A stretch of 64,000 nucleotides of DNA. It comes from Polytrichum commune (Eukaryota; Streptophyta; Polytrichopsida; Polytrichales; Polytrichaceae). A program made the translations under genes and the position numbers. The notes under the pieces are model-generated. The model searched no databases, was not told the DNA's origin, and saw only the letters and a list, made by a program, of their open reading frames with translations. Shown in pieces: positions 45,557 through 57,792 of the stretch. Position 1 is the first letter of the stretch. The number at the start of each line of letters is the position of its first letter. The stretch covers positions 28,954,001 through 29,018,000 of the forward strand of contig OX485803.1 of NCBI GenBank assembly GCA_950295325.1, in the 5' to 3' direction.

Positions 45557-46819
45557 CACGGGGAGGTCACTTAGTAGGATTTTTGTGTACCACGTGCGGC
45601 AGAGGGCTATTTGTTTAGGGGCTATTTACCTCCAAGGCACGAATTAAAAGCTCCCTATAATTACATAATATTCTAAAATGGCCTAATTTTTTGTACCCTA
45701 CCATTACTTATAATGCCCATGTCATTGAAATTTTTTGTAGTCTATATTCCTTTTAATTAAAAAAACTGAATTTAAGAATGTATGCAATGCAAAAGTGATG
45801 GGAAAAGCATGGCAACAAAAAAATATAAAAATTACGTACCATTGCAAAAACCAAGTATAAAAACTTAAAGTGAAAATACAAAAAGAAGACTTAGGATGGA
45901 ACACAACATGATTGAGTGTGTGTTTACAAACACAACAAGATTGTGTGTGTGTTCACAAACACAACACCCGCTCCATAAAAATCCTTTATTCAAAATCACT
46001 TTACATGCTAGTGAAGACCAAAACCATATAGTGTGAAACACTTTAAGCTTGGTCATGAATCTTATATAGTTCGTTCTGTCACAAACTTGGACAGTTGCTC
46101 TGAATCATTCCTATCAAGAGTGTACACCTCATTTGTAAAATTGTAGCTCATGGTTACCGTAGATATAATGTAATCTACATCAATCCATTTGCTATCTGTG
46201 TGATCATACTTAAATTTGTTACGGCCTGGATATTTTCTATAATATTGCAACATTACTTTGATGTGGGGATTATTAGGATTTCTCCTCCCTGATTCCTCCG
46301 TTCGAGCAAGGAGGTCAACCGCTTGCCTAAGTACTCCAAATTGTTTCCCATTGCGCCGCCGCATAGCCTGCACCCTACCCACCCACCATGAACTGGAACA
46401 ACGGTGAGGCTCAAATGTTGTGCACAAACGGGCGCCCTACAATCGGGTTGAAGAGTTTCAAAAGAGAAGGGGAGAAAAACCACCAAGAGAAGTCGGGCAT
46501 AGAGTTAGGCTTCCAATTTCATCCATTTTTGGGTGAACGATGAGTAATTTTTCATCCATCCCTCGTGAGTGCATGCGTACGAAATTGATTCTATTAAACA
46601 TATATCCTAAGATCCTTATTTTCAGCCCCTATATTATTTTTACTAAAAGGGAATGGCCCATATTTTATACCTATCTATTTTACTTGTAATGGGCTTATGT
46701 ACTTTTAATGGACCCTTCATTATTTGGAATTCTTTTATAATTTTTATGTCAAATGATTTTAATCCTCCCTATATTATGCCGCACGTCGTTTTTAAAATGC
46801 ACTAAGTGACCTCCCCGTG
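45557..46819. mobile_element. Element D2: hAT-type non-autonomous transposon with gene-like insert
   Basis: Ends CACGGGGAGGTCACTTAG and, inverted, CTAAGTGACCTCCCCGTG, with a perfect 8-bp duplication CAACAGTG (45549-45556 and 46820-46827). Subterminal regions match D1. The middle third (about 46062-46430) carries a minus-strand frame unrelated to D1, so D2 has gained sequence. It inserted into the minisatellite. Confidence 0.9.
46062..46427 (-). pseudogene. Captured gene fragment inside element D2
   Basis: A minus-strand frame reads RRRNGKQFGVLRQAVDLLAR, then HIKVMLQYYRKYPGRNKFKY, then WIDVDYIISTVTMSYNFTNE, and ends near SKFVTERTI. The texture is that of a real globular protein. It has no counterpart in D1. 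I do not recognise the family. A captured exon, or the remains of an encoded transposase, are both possible. Confidence 0.4.
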
Positions 46820-46827
46820 CAACAGTG

Positions 46828-47310
46828 TAAGCATACTGCCGACTCCCCGAGACACTGCCACCCACAAGAAAGGACACTCATAAACAACCCAACCCACAAC
46901 CTGTAAATCCCACACTGCCACTGTGCAAGAAAGAACACCCATAAACAACCCAACCCAGAACTTGTAAATCCCACAGTGCCACCCATAAACAAGTGATTCA
47001 GAAACCCTAAGCCATAACCCAAGAGAATCAAACACTTAAAGACTATCTTAACAGTGTAAGCATACTGCCGACTCCCCGAGACACTGCCACCCACAAGAAA
47101 GAACACTCATAAACAACCCAACCCAGAAGGAAGAACGATCATAAACAACCCAAGCCCAACCTGTAAATCCCACACTGCCACCCACAAAGACTTGATTCAC
47201 AAAACCTAAGCCAGAACCCAAGAGAATCAAAACCCTGCCCACCTTCGCAACAGTGTAAGCATACTGCCGACTCCCCGAGACACTACCACCCAAAAAAAAA
47301 GGATCATAAA
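46828..47310. repeat. Higher-order minisatellite, about 210-bp period
   Basis: Two full and one partial unit begin acagtgtaagcatactgccg and contain the 60-bp motif of the 45.2-kb array. A related partial unit lies just left of D2 (near 45530), showing that D2 split one array. Confidence 0.85.
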
Positions 47311-50300
47311 CAACCCATACCCAAGAATATTGTGCGTGGACGGATGTCGCAAACGGCGACGTCGTCGACACCGTAAACCCTGCACACTTTATGCAGACAG
47401 AATTGATGCGTGCCTGGACGAGCAGAGGAACGTGAAAGATCACACACAACGCCTAAGCATAAATGTAAATGCCCTAAACAGTGACAAACAAGTAAAAAAA
47501 CCCCCAAAAAAACCCAACCGACCACAGACGGCAGTATCCAGCCGTCCACAGTAGACAGAACGCCGACGCCGTCGCATACATGTAAATGGCCGAAAAGTAG
47601 CCAGCAAGAACCAAAGGTGAACCCAGGAAAAACCAGCAAGAACGGGCGATCCCCGAAATGTCCCTAAGCGCACTCCCCGAGGGGACCCTCAACGGCAACT
47701 AATGACTACAGTTCAGTGTACTGCGTACACAAACTTGGCGACCTACATACCGTAAACGCTCAAGCATACATGTGAATGCCATAAACGCGGCGACTCAGAC
47801 ACAAGAAGGGAAAAAAAAAACCCGGATGAACCGCCGTCTCACCAACAATGTAGGCATACTGCCGACTCACCAACAGTCTAAGCATACCCTCCACCCTAAC
47901 TAGTGTGTACAGAAAAGTGCACTGCTCTCACAAAACAATCGACCAATACAACACAAATACCGATGCCACTCACAAACATGAAGCGACCAAAAAAACCATA
48001 ACACAACACAAAAATGCCCCAAAAATATAGGAAAAGATGACAGGTTACAGAACTTACAGATAGTGCACGGCGCTCGGTGCTTGTAACCAAGGATTGCGGA
48101 CGTCCTCCTCATGTGGCGCTCATCGGTCTGTAACAAACTAGTAGACCTCCTTTCTCCTGATTGCAAGGAATACCTGCAACATCACCCATGAAGAACACAT
48201 CAGCACATATTATTGGCCAATCCAAACTACCCTCATGCAATTAAGTCATGTGTAACATGACTGCCATGACCAGTGTGGTTGATCATCCAAGTACACTCAT
48301 GGCGATACAAACCTGATGACAAGATCTTTCGCATCGCTCATCACCGCATCATTGTCCTAGCCTTGGTGCTAAACTATCACTTCATACCACCCACTCCAGT
48401 GCGTCGCAAACCCGGACTATGCTGCAATCGAGTAGGTTACAATCTGCCAGAAGTGATGGTTGATTGGGTCCATTGAAAAGAAATATGACAAGTGATGCGA
48501 CTCACTCTCATTGTACCCGACGTCCTACAAAACAAACACTCAACGAACATATGCCTTCACAACATCATTCTTGGCTTGGCATCACTACATGGAAGACACC
48601 CAAGTGGCGCCCTAAACCAGATTGTTTAGGAAATGCACATGTTATGATCAATCAGAATCACAAAAGCAAAGGAACATTGATACTCACGCTCAATGAGGAG
48701 GTCTTGTCCGTGTATGCTGACCGAATCATTGCTGAAATCGCATCACACCTTGAACTCACTCTAGTGCAACCGAAAGTTGGAGCCTCTACTGAATGAGCAG
48801 GTTACAGACAATCATCAAGGGTGGGTAGGTGCGCGTTTGAAAAGACACACTCCCCGAGGGCGGCATTCTTCCCCGCATGGATGGGTGAGTGAGGGCCATG
48901 GCCATGGGTGAGTGAAGGCCATGGTCATGGCACCGTGGCGGCATGGGCGGGGACATTGTGGACTTCCGGTGACAGGGTGGCCGCTGGTACAGCGTGGCCG
49001 GCGCCACGGTGGAGAACGCGACAGGCTGGCAGGGAGAGATGACAGCGTGGATGCTGGGAGCATCGGGATCACAAGCAGAACCGGGCGGGCCGCGTTGTGC
49101 AGGTTTCGAGGACTGACACGGGTCTGCTGCGCCTCGGAGTTCGGGCTGAAATTAAGACATTTGGGTTTCGTAATGTTAGGGAAAGCCAACCTCCCTGGGC
49201 CTCATAAGGACACTTATCAGACAATTATTAAGCTGCTTCACTCATTCCTTATGTGCTCCATCCAACTTCATGAGTTTTGTTCAGCCATGGCATACTCCGG
49301 AGAGGATGGCCACCGCATAGCACAACACTATTGGAATCTAGTGGATTTAATGTCATGTTCGTTTCTTAACTTTGTAACATTCTTAGTTCCCACAGAGAGA
49401 AAGTGCCATATTTGTGACATTATTGTGCTCAAAATGCATTAGTGCAATATCTTATGCAAGTCCATGACAAGGTTGAGTCTACCTTTTCTATCTTTTATCC
49501 ACTCTCGTATATTTTCGAAGCCATGGGTTGTCAATTTCATTGTTGATCAACTCACCAAACACATGTAGCACCTACATGTTCAGTACAAAGCTATTACATG
49601 TCTGCATTGATTCTCTAAATAGGGTAAGTGATTCCCGTGGTTGCATGTTGCTCTTCTCAAACAATATTGACTTATTTCCTGTGGTAGATGTTGGCATTCC
49701 CATCGGCATAGGTTTATTGCCCAATAACTTCACATTTTTTGTGTTCTTTTAATAAACTGCCTATATCCTACCAACATATTCGTAATTGATATGGGTAATG
49801 AATGGGCAATGTTTAGTAATCTCACGGTATTATGTTGTTACCATCACGCTCTCAATGACCCCCGCATTTAGATACGACAAAATATAGTTTGATTGAGACC
49901 TATATTATATCACTATTATTGAGGCCATTGTCGTTGTATCGATTATATAACTTTACTTGCAATTAATTGACAATGAACTAAAATGATTGATCATCAATAT
50001 ACAGGCTATAATCTATATGCTAAACAATGTAAATATGTAAGAAAATTTGCCTAGCTGAGTATGGTAGGTTGTCGTGTGCAATTTTGCCATCCGGTAACCA
50101 ATTAAAGAGTTTGATGCAGTATGAATCATCTAATTAGTGAGAGAGTGGATTCTATAGCTTGTGCTAAAGCATCGAGACCTTAATGAGAATGCTCAATGGA
50201 TTGAACTATAATTGAAGAAGGATCTCAGTTAGGTTGCTAATTGATGTATGTGAGAGATCAACGATTTGAAGACAAGAAATGGTGGATTATGTTGAATTAG

Positions 50301-51680
50301 AAGGAATGACTCAAAATTGAAAGATTGTGATAAGAGCAAGAAACTAATAATAAGCAAAAAAAAATTACCTTGAGTATTCAAGGGAAATGATTTATGAATA
50401 CGAGTCATACGAAAAATATAATTCTTCCTTGGTTTCAGTGCTAGAAGAATGACATAATAATCGAGGCAAATCCGGTTATCAAGAATGCCATGTTCTAATA
50501 ATTGAGGGAGTCTCAATTATTTTACATCATTAAAATATGTTGCAAGCTACCCATCATCTTTGGCAGATGGAGTTTCTTGAGCAAACAAATTTGAAAGTCA
50601 ATAACCTTGGGGAAGTTGAAGAGACGCTTCATTCATGTCATGGTCTTTCAAGAGACACCCAAAAAGGTCTTTAAAAGACAAAGAGATCCATAACCAGTCA
50701 AGCTCTAAAAGCTACTAAATTATTGAAATGTGGAATTGAATCCGCTTTCATTGAAAGTACTAGGCCATAATCTGAAGGATCAAAATGATCTAAAAGAATC
50801 CAAGTTAAGTAATAACTTTGGTCAAGTCAAAACTAAGAAGAAAAAAATTACCAAAATATATAATTAAAATCATATTTAATAAAAGGATAACTACACTGCA
50901 ATTTCGATTTGCATAAAAATAATTTAATTAATCCAGGACTATAGCCGATACCAAAATGGCCTTGGCTTTGGTAATAAGACTCAAGCGGGATACTTATGCA
51001 AGACTTTTGCCGATGGTTGTGCCTATACTTGTGCATTGCACTTGGTCCAAATAAAATGAAGTTATCACCAGACTGTAGCCTGGGTAATTAGTGTAAAGAT
51101 GAATGATTGCCACAAAATGCATGTATTATAATCTAGTGATTTTAGAATCATTATGTTAACTTGAGTGAATTGAGACTCTAAAACCTCAAATAACATGAAA
51201 TGATACTATGATTTTCCTAATAAAACTTATATGAGGCATCTAGATGATATATGAATCACCTTTTAAGTCTTCGCTAATTGTTTCTTTGCTTCTTGTGTAT
51301 TCAAAATCCTAATTACACATGCCCAAACAACTCTTTCCTTCCGGTATTTATCTCCCAAACCCGCATGCATAGCTCATTGAACAAGAGATGTTCATGTGTC
51401 TGGACACCACAAACATTGTCTTAAAAACATCTACATTGTCTTTTGCCATGTCATTATAGAATACATAGACCTCTCTAAAGCATACTTTGCATAGCAAAAT
51501 GTACGTTGACAAACAATACTGAGTACACTTTCAACAAATTCAACTTCAATAGACAACCACAAACAATTCACATGCTCTTTTTCAGATTTGAAAATTGGAT
51601 ATAATATTGCACAAACTTGTGCATATGTATGCAAATTTTCACATTAAATTAATGGTAAGAAAATATGTTGCAAAGCCAAA
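47311..51680. other. No gene recognised
   Basis: The first part (to about 48.2 kb) has diverged minisatellite words (gcatactgccgactc near 47853). 48.8-49.2 kb is GC-rich with ccatgg and gtgag repeats. From 49.4 kb the DNA is AT-rich and shows no convincing frame. Some unseen leader exon of the minus-strand gene at 39-45 kb could lie here. Confidence 0.45.
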
Positions 51681-51689
51681 TGAGAAACT

Positions 51690-52640
51690 ATATAGATAGT
51701 CACTTTTGTTCAAGTTGCCTACAAAATCTTTAGTAATTGGTCCAATAACGCCTACTCTTCAACACAACGTCAATTCTTTGTGACATGCTCTTATAAGGCG
51801 CCATGCAATCTCATTCATTGAAATTGGGATACACTAAACACACACACTCCCACAATTCTTGGATACCTCTTAGAGGTGTCATAAATTCTTTCAATCGCCG
51901 TTTGAGAAATGCCTAGAAGTGTTCAATGGGATTCAAATCTGAAGATTGTGCAAGCCATTGAAGGAGTTGAAATGGTTGTGATACCAACCATTCTTATACG
52001 ATCTTGCTCGTGTTCTTGGGATCATTATCCTATTGAAAAACCAACCTACTTGGATCCAAATTGTAATTTTGTATAGTGGATCACAAAAAAAATTCTAAAA
52101 AAAATTCTAATTTTTTTTTGTATAGATGCCTATCCATCCTACCTTTAATTTTGTACCATGCTCCCGGCCCAAAATCTATCATGCATCCCCAAATCATCAA
52201 CAAACTAGCACCATGATTCATAGTCCAATGGACATGTTCAAGTCCAAGCATGTTCTCCATCTCTAATCCAACACCACGACCTACCATCTGAGTTAAACTT
52301 ATTTATTTTTGTCTCATCATTGAAAATCACGCATTTCCAATCATCAATGGTCTAATTCTCATACGTTTGAGCAAACTTCAGGCGTGTGAGAATATGTTTA
52401 CGACTTAGAAACGGCTTTATTTGTTGCACTTCTGCATCCAATCCAACCTCTCTCAAAGCACGCCTCATACTGATGTCAAACAACAATTTACCTATTTCAT
52501 ATTGAAGCAAATGTAGTTTGAAGTCAACCTTCAGTAACAAAAATGACACAACACCTTTTCTCTTGGTCTGCAAGAAGCTTTGGATGCCCTCGTCTTTGTC
52601 TCTCAATCTCGCCCCCCTACATCCTTCCTTAGATGCGCTA
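51690..52640 (-). pseudogene. Tc1/mariner-type transposase, decayed
   Basis: Reading the minus strand, broken frames give REVGLDAEVQQIKPFLSRKH, WTIDDWKCVIFNDETKINKF (first catalytic Asp in NDET), a DNDPKNTSK block (second Asp) and SSDLNPIEHF (third acidic position). This is the DDE/D catalytic order of Tc1/mariner transposases with typical neighbouring residues. Stops interrupt it (for example FQ-stop-DNDPK where FQQDND is usual, and HF-stop where Trp is usual), and frameshifts occur. It is not functional. Terminal repeats were not found. Confidence 0.75.
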
Positions 52641-52759
52641 TAAAAGATTGGTTCATGCCCATTAAAGTGGCAACTACACAATGCACACAAAGATGTTGAT
52701 GTTGGAAGAGTGGCGGCGAACAAAAGAAAATTTTGTAACCCTAACCATTTTGACATTTC

Positions 52760-55700
52760 CTATTTTAGAAACCCTAAGCCCTTTTCACTTTTTGGTTTCA
52801 CATTTAGACACTTGATTACTTGGAGACTTGCTATGATCACTTCTTTTTTTGTTTTTTGATTTGAATTGACAAACAATGGGAGCCGAAGTTGAGTTTGTGT
52901 ACAACGTACTTACTTTGTTCGTAATTGTAAATACTTGTCAACAAAAATGAAAACATAGGTGCTAAGGGGGGTTGATGTACCTATTTGTAAATTTTAGATT
53001 GCAACTTTTTTTTGGCCCATGTTTTGGGGAGACTTATGTTGTTTGGTTTTGGCATCATCTCTTCGTTCCATAATTTAGTCTTCCGGTTGGACTCTACCCT
53101 GTGAGCATTTTTTAAAAACATAATAATGAATCTTGTGCAAGGTACCCATCACTTATACTACCCTCAAGGTGATTATTTTGATGGACCATTGATTTTAATG
53201 TTTTCATATATCTCTTTAGGAGATACAACCATCTACTATGCATTGGGCCTGCCAATTCTACCTCTTATGGACGATGGATTGAGATACCCTAATCTGGGCT
53301 AATTTTAGTACATCAACTATGAAATTGTATGATTATTACTCTATAACCAAACATCATATCCTGAAATTTAGGACTAAATGCATGATAATTTTGGATATTA
53401 ACCACAAGCATATATCATAGTCAATACCTTAATTATAATATGAATATAGACATATTTGTCAGTAATTCTAATGGTTAGGGTATTAATTGTAACATATGCT
53501 CTCGATTGATATCCTAACCCGTTAGTTTAAATCTAGTCGGATATCCTAACCTTAGAACCTAATAAAATATTCTAAATCTTAGAAGAGAGATGTTTGAGTA
53601 TAGAAGAGAGATCCGAGAGAGATGAAAGTTAAAAAGAGATATGATAGTGTTTCAAAAGTAGGACACTTTGAAAGATTGAAGAATGATTTCAAGATAATAG
53701 ATTAAGAAATATCACGAAGGTACTATTGTAAAAACAAATACAAAAGCTTCAATAATGCAAATGAAGGACCACAACTACTAAGAACACAAAACAAGAACTC
53801 ATTCAAAGCATAGTCTTATAGCCACAAACAACTCTGACAAAAATCAAGAGTTATACATATTCTACAAGCTGAAAAGCCACAACCACTGAGAGCCTCAAGA
53901 GGATAGACAAAAGAGGAAGAAGGGAGTGCTACAAAGGCCTTTTATGAAGTCCCTTTTAATTTGTGGGTGGGTGGGACTGGAAATGCTCATAGCCACCTTT
54001 ATTAAGATTTTAGTCTTGTTAGTTGTGGGTAGCTAACGATATAGACACAAAATCAACAACCTATAGGTCCAGATTTGAGTTATGATAAAAATAATCACCC
54101 TTAGAAAAGGGGTTGTCTTACACCAAATGATATTCTTAAAATCACATAAAAGAGACTATGTTTCACAAAGATGAAAGCCCGTTGCCTTGGACTTCAAGAT
54201 GAGAATACATAGACCTTGCGAAACCCAAGCCATCCAAAAAACGATGCAAGGGGCAAGGTAATCCCTGTGAGTTGCTTTCACACGGGCTGGGCAAAAATTT
54301 CGCAGAATGGGAAGCAAGACTACCATTTCGATGCACCGAAGACACCACCTGAAGCTTTGGCAAATGACAGTTTGCGGCAATAAATGGAAGGAATCCTTGC
54401 GAAAAGTGCTATGTGCTTGCAACTTGGGTTGATGAGCTCCACATTTGCATGGAGTGGTAAGTTCAAAGTGCACAAAAATGTTGGGCCAGTAGCGCTTTCG
54501 CAGTCACGTTCATAGATGACATACACAAATGACATGCATGTTCTCAACTTCCGAGGTAGCCAAAGGCACTACATTGTTTTGTCTAGTAATTAGTGTAGGC
54601 CACACTACGTCCCAATTACCCATATTATTTTTTGATTATAATTTGAAGCAACCCACTATAACTTCCCGTGTGAAAAGTTAAGTGTGGATTTTTTCGTCTA
54701 CATATTTGGATGAAAACTAAAGGCAAGGCAAGTACTATAAAATTAATGTGGACCACACTAAATTCCAACCCATATGAATTTCCCACACACTAATTAGACG
54801 AAATAATTGCACTCTTCGATCCGCAAAGCACAGAGCACGTAAACTTCTAAGATCCAAAGACGGGCGACACAAGTTATTGTATGGAGATCGCCGCTTTTGC
54901 TCGAGACGAATTCGAGTGTCAAGAGAAGGATCCAACGCACAGCTGCATTTGAGAAGGCCGAGAACGCAGCACGGGCATGGAAGAAGTATATATCAGAAGT
55001 TCGGTCGGGGAGGTGTTGCAGCTTTTTACCGAAACTTTGTAAGATATCCGAGCACTGCCCTATGAGATTTTTGATGATCAAGTTTTGGGCATAGTCTTGG
55101 TTGATTGCTACTGAATCACACAGGTTTTAGAATTGATGGATAAGGGTAATCTGAATGCGGGAGAAAAATGTGGGTGGTACGTTCACTTATAGTGCCTGTA
55201 CGTGAAGTAGCAAATCTCACATGACTGTCGTCTGCTTATCTGTCGGGAGGTATGTTGCTGTACCTGTTGAGTCCGTTTGACGAGCCTCAAGGTGTAACGG
55301 GATTGGACATGTTAAATCCTGCAGTGCCACATGCGGTTTTGGAGTTGCAGTTCTCTGATTTCAACGTAGCGATATCTGCATCGGAAACAGAGCTGGCGAA
55401 GTGGGAGGGTTATCCAGCCCTTGTCACCAAAATGCGAAGGGATGCAACTCTGGTTTCTCTCCACGAGGACGGAGAGGACTGTACGAACGCACAGGGAGAT
55501 ACTGAATCAGAGAGCAGTGATGCTGAAGTGCGCGTGGACTCCTCGAGGACATCGACACTGATGCTCCTGCGATAAGGTAAAGCGGCTCAACTACAGTGGC
55601 TGGTCCACAGTCAGTGGGTTGTGATTGCAGCATGAGTTAAGTTGAAGTGGGTTCCTGCTATGTGTTTGAAGGTTCTACCGCCTTCCGGTTAGTTTCGGCC

Positions 55701-57792
55701 TGCGTACGTAGGTATTAGAGAGAGTAAGTTCTAAACTCGTTGCGGAGAACTAAACAGGACGTTACGATTTATCCGTAGCAAACCTGTGAGTGCAGAGACG
55801 TACCTACACTCTTCAATGAGAGTGTACAATTAGAGATATTCAGAAACTTGAGAACTTGAGAACCGAATCGAATCGAATGTGTTGACTGTTGAAGTTTGAA
55901 TAGTTACAATTTGAATGGATGCATCACTCTGTGCTTCTGATATTAGTCCATATTGATTTGAATGCACATGATCCTTCCTCTCATGAACCCTTATAGCGTT
56001 CCATTTCTGCAAAATCTGATTTGAAACAGAAGAGGAAGCAATGTGGGAATAGTTGCTGAGGATTTCGACACGCTCATTAAAATTGCTGTGAGCATCGAAG
56101 GTCCAGAACTGCGTGTGAGCTTTGTAGTCATGAGCTATATATGTGGCTATATGAAGTGAGGTCAAATGAATGTGCAAAGTGAATTTCTGGAATGGTGAGA
56201 TGGATTGTTGAGCTGCGTCCTAATATTTCACAGCTATCGCTTCCCAAGACTGTGGAGTATATTGATCCTTGTAGATACAGAGTATAGTATTTGCCATTAT
56301 GTATTCCGGCTTCACTGAATGCAGATAAAGAAATTCACGAGATCCACTTGTTCATAAGCCAAAGACAAGCTTCCTGTAGGCAAGTGCACATTCTGAACTT
56401 CAGTGCTAATTGACTGTCCAGGAAGCTAGAGCGAACACATAGTGTTCAAGAAGGATCGAAGAAAAATTAACGCAGGAGCCGCAGCCACGGTGGTGTTCAT
56501 CGTTGAATGCATGGCTGAGATTAGATTACCATGACAGAGATAGAAATTAATCCCAGTTCAAGGAGAACCTGCGAGACAACGCTGGAGCTGGATATTCGAG
56601 CCCATGCATTTCGTATCCCCAGTGGATGCCGAAGACGGTGTAGGTTGGGTCACGAAGGATTATTAAAATCCAAGAAATTTGCTATGTAATGCTACTAAGT
56701 ACATTTTATTTTATCACATATTGTTTCTCCATTGGCCACATCATTTGTCACATAAAACTACGCTTAACGCACCCTATAATCAGCAGTTGGCAAGCTGCAA
56801 TTGGTGCCTGAAAACTCAGAGAGCGATCGTTTTGTTTGAGCACATCGAATGTCGATACGGCAAGTGGCACCCCCGTGACCCAGTAATTACTAAGATTTCA
56901 CCCGGCCCGGTATTGAGGACGTGCAAAACTACCCAAACAATATACGAGTGAAAGTAATAGACTTACCTTCGTGCGCCCTGTACCTGACAGACTGCCGATG
57001 AAGATGTCAAAACTGACGACCCTGATGCTTCAGAGGATTCTAGGCTCATCACTTTTGGGTAATGTCACATTGCAGGCATTCTTAAACACAGTGTCTTCAG
57101 ATTGTCTCGAGGCAGTCATTCTCAGCCAGCTGGCTCTCTCCTCGCCTAGTATGCGGAATGTCTCAAAACGGGGCATTAATATAGTAAAAACCCACTAGTG
57201 TTCCTTAGGATGCTCATACAAGGTGCAAATGTTGTTTAGAAGCATTCACCTCATGGATGGATCATTTTGGAGAAAATGCATTCAAATACAAACAATGATG
57301 CTTCATCCAATGAAATTTGCACTTTATTGCAACCATTGCACAACACTCAGGTAAATGCTGTACCTACTCATCTATTACACAACTCCCAACTGATGAAGCC
57401 ATCATTACACTAGTCCACAGCGCACATCTACTGTCACAGGAATGGAGACTTAAGTATCACGAGTACGTGACCCGTAATTAATTGCCGTAGAGGCTACCCT
57501 CTGTTAATCACACTCACCCATGCTCAATCAAACCTAAAATGTGACTTCGACAGGTGACTCACGAAGCAATTACAATCCAGTGGCTGCTAATTCCGCCCAT
57601 GTTTCAATCAATTTACACATTTTAAATTCCCGACCGTACGTGTCACTGGAACATGAGCGCGCAGCAGCAGCATCTGGGGTTGACTAATCAATGAATGTCT
57701 CATACTGTAATGGGGGTCGATTAATACAGGGCTCCATACAGAAGCTCTTAAAGAATATTGATCTTCGAAGATGATACAGTAGTACGTTGTAG
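52760..57792. other. Intergenic DNA, no defensible gene
   Basis: AT-rich sequence up to about 54.1 kb, then mixed composition. Short frames at 54897-55094 (RTAAFEKAENAARAWKKY) and 55252-55575 on the plus strand have protein-like texture, but I could not connect them by splice sites or name a family. The right end should include the 3' UTR of the remorin gene. Confidence 0.4.

Noticed and set aside
45061-47449. Minus-strand frames rich in WVAVWDLQVGVGLF-like repeats
   Set aside because: They are translations of the 60-bp minisatellite, open because the unit length is a multiple of three.
48912-49442. 176-codon plus-strand frame
   Set aside because: Its first half is a GC-rich repeat translation and its second half shows no protein-like conservation or splice sites.
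55252-55575. 107-codon plus-strand frame
   Set aside because: The texture is plausible, but no splice partner, promoter or family could be found, so no gene is called.
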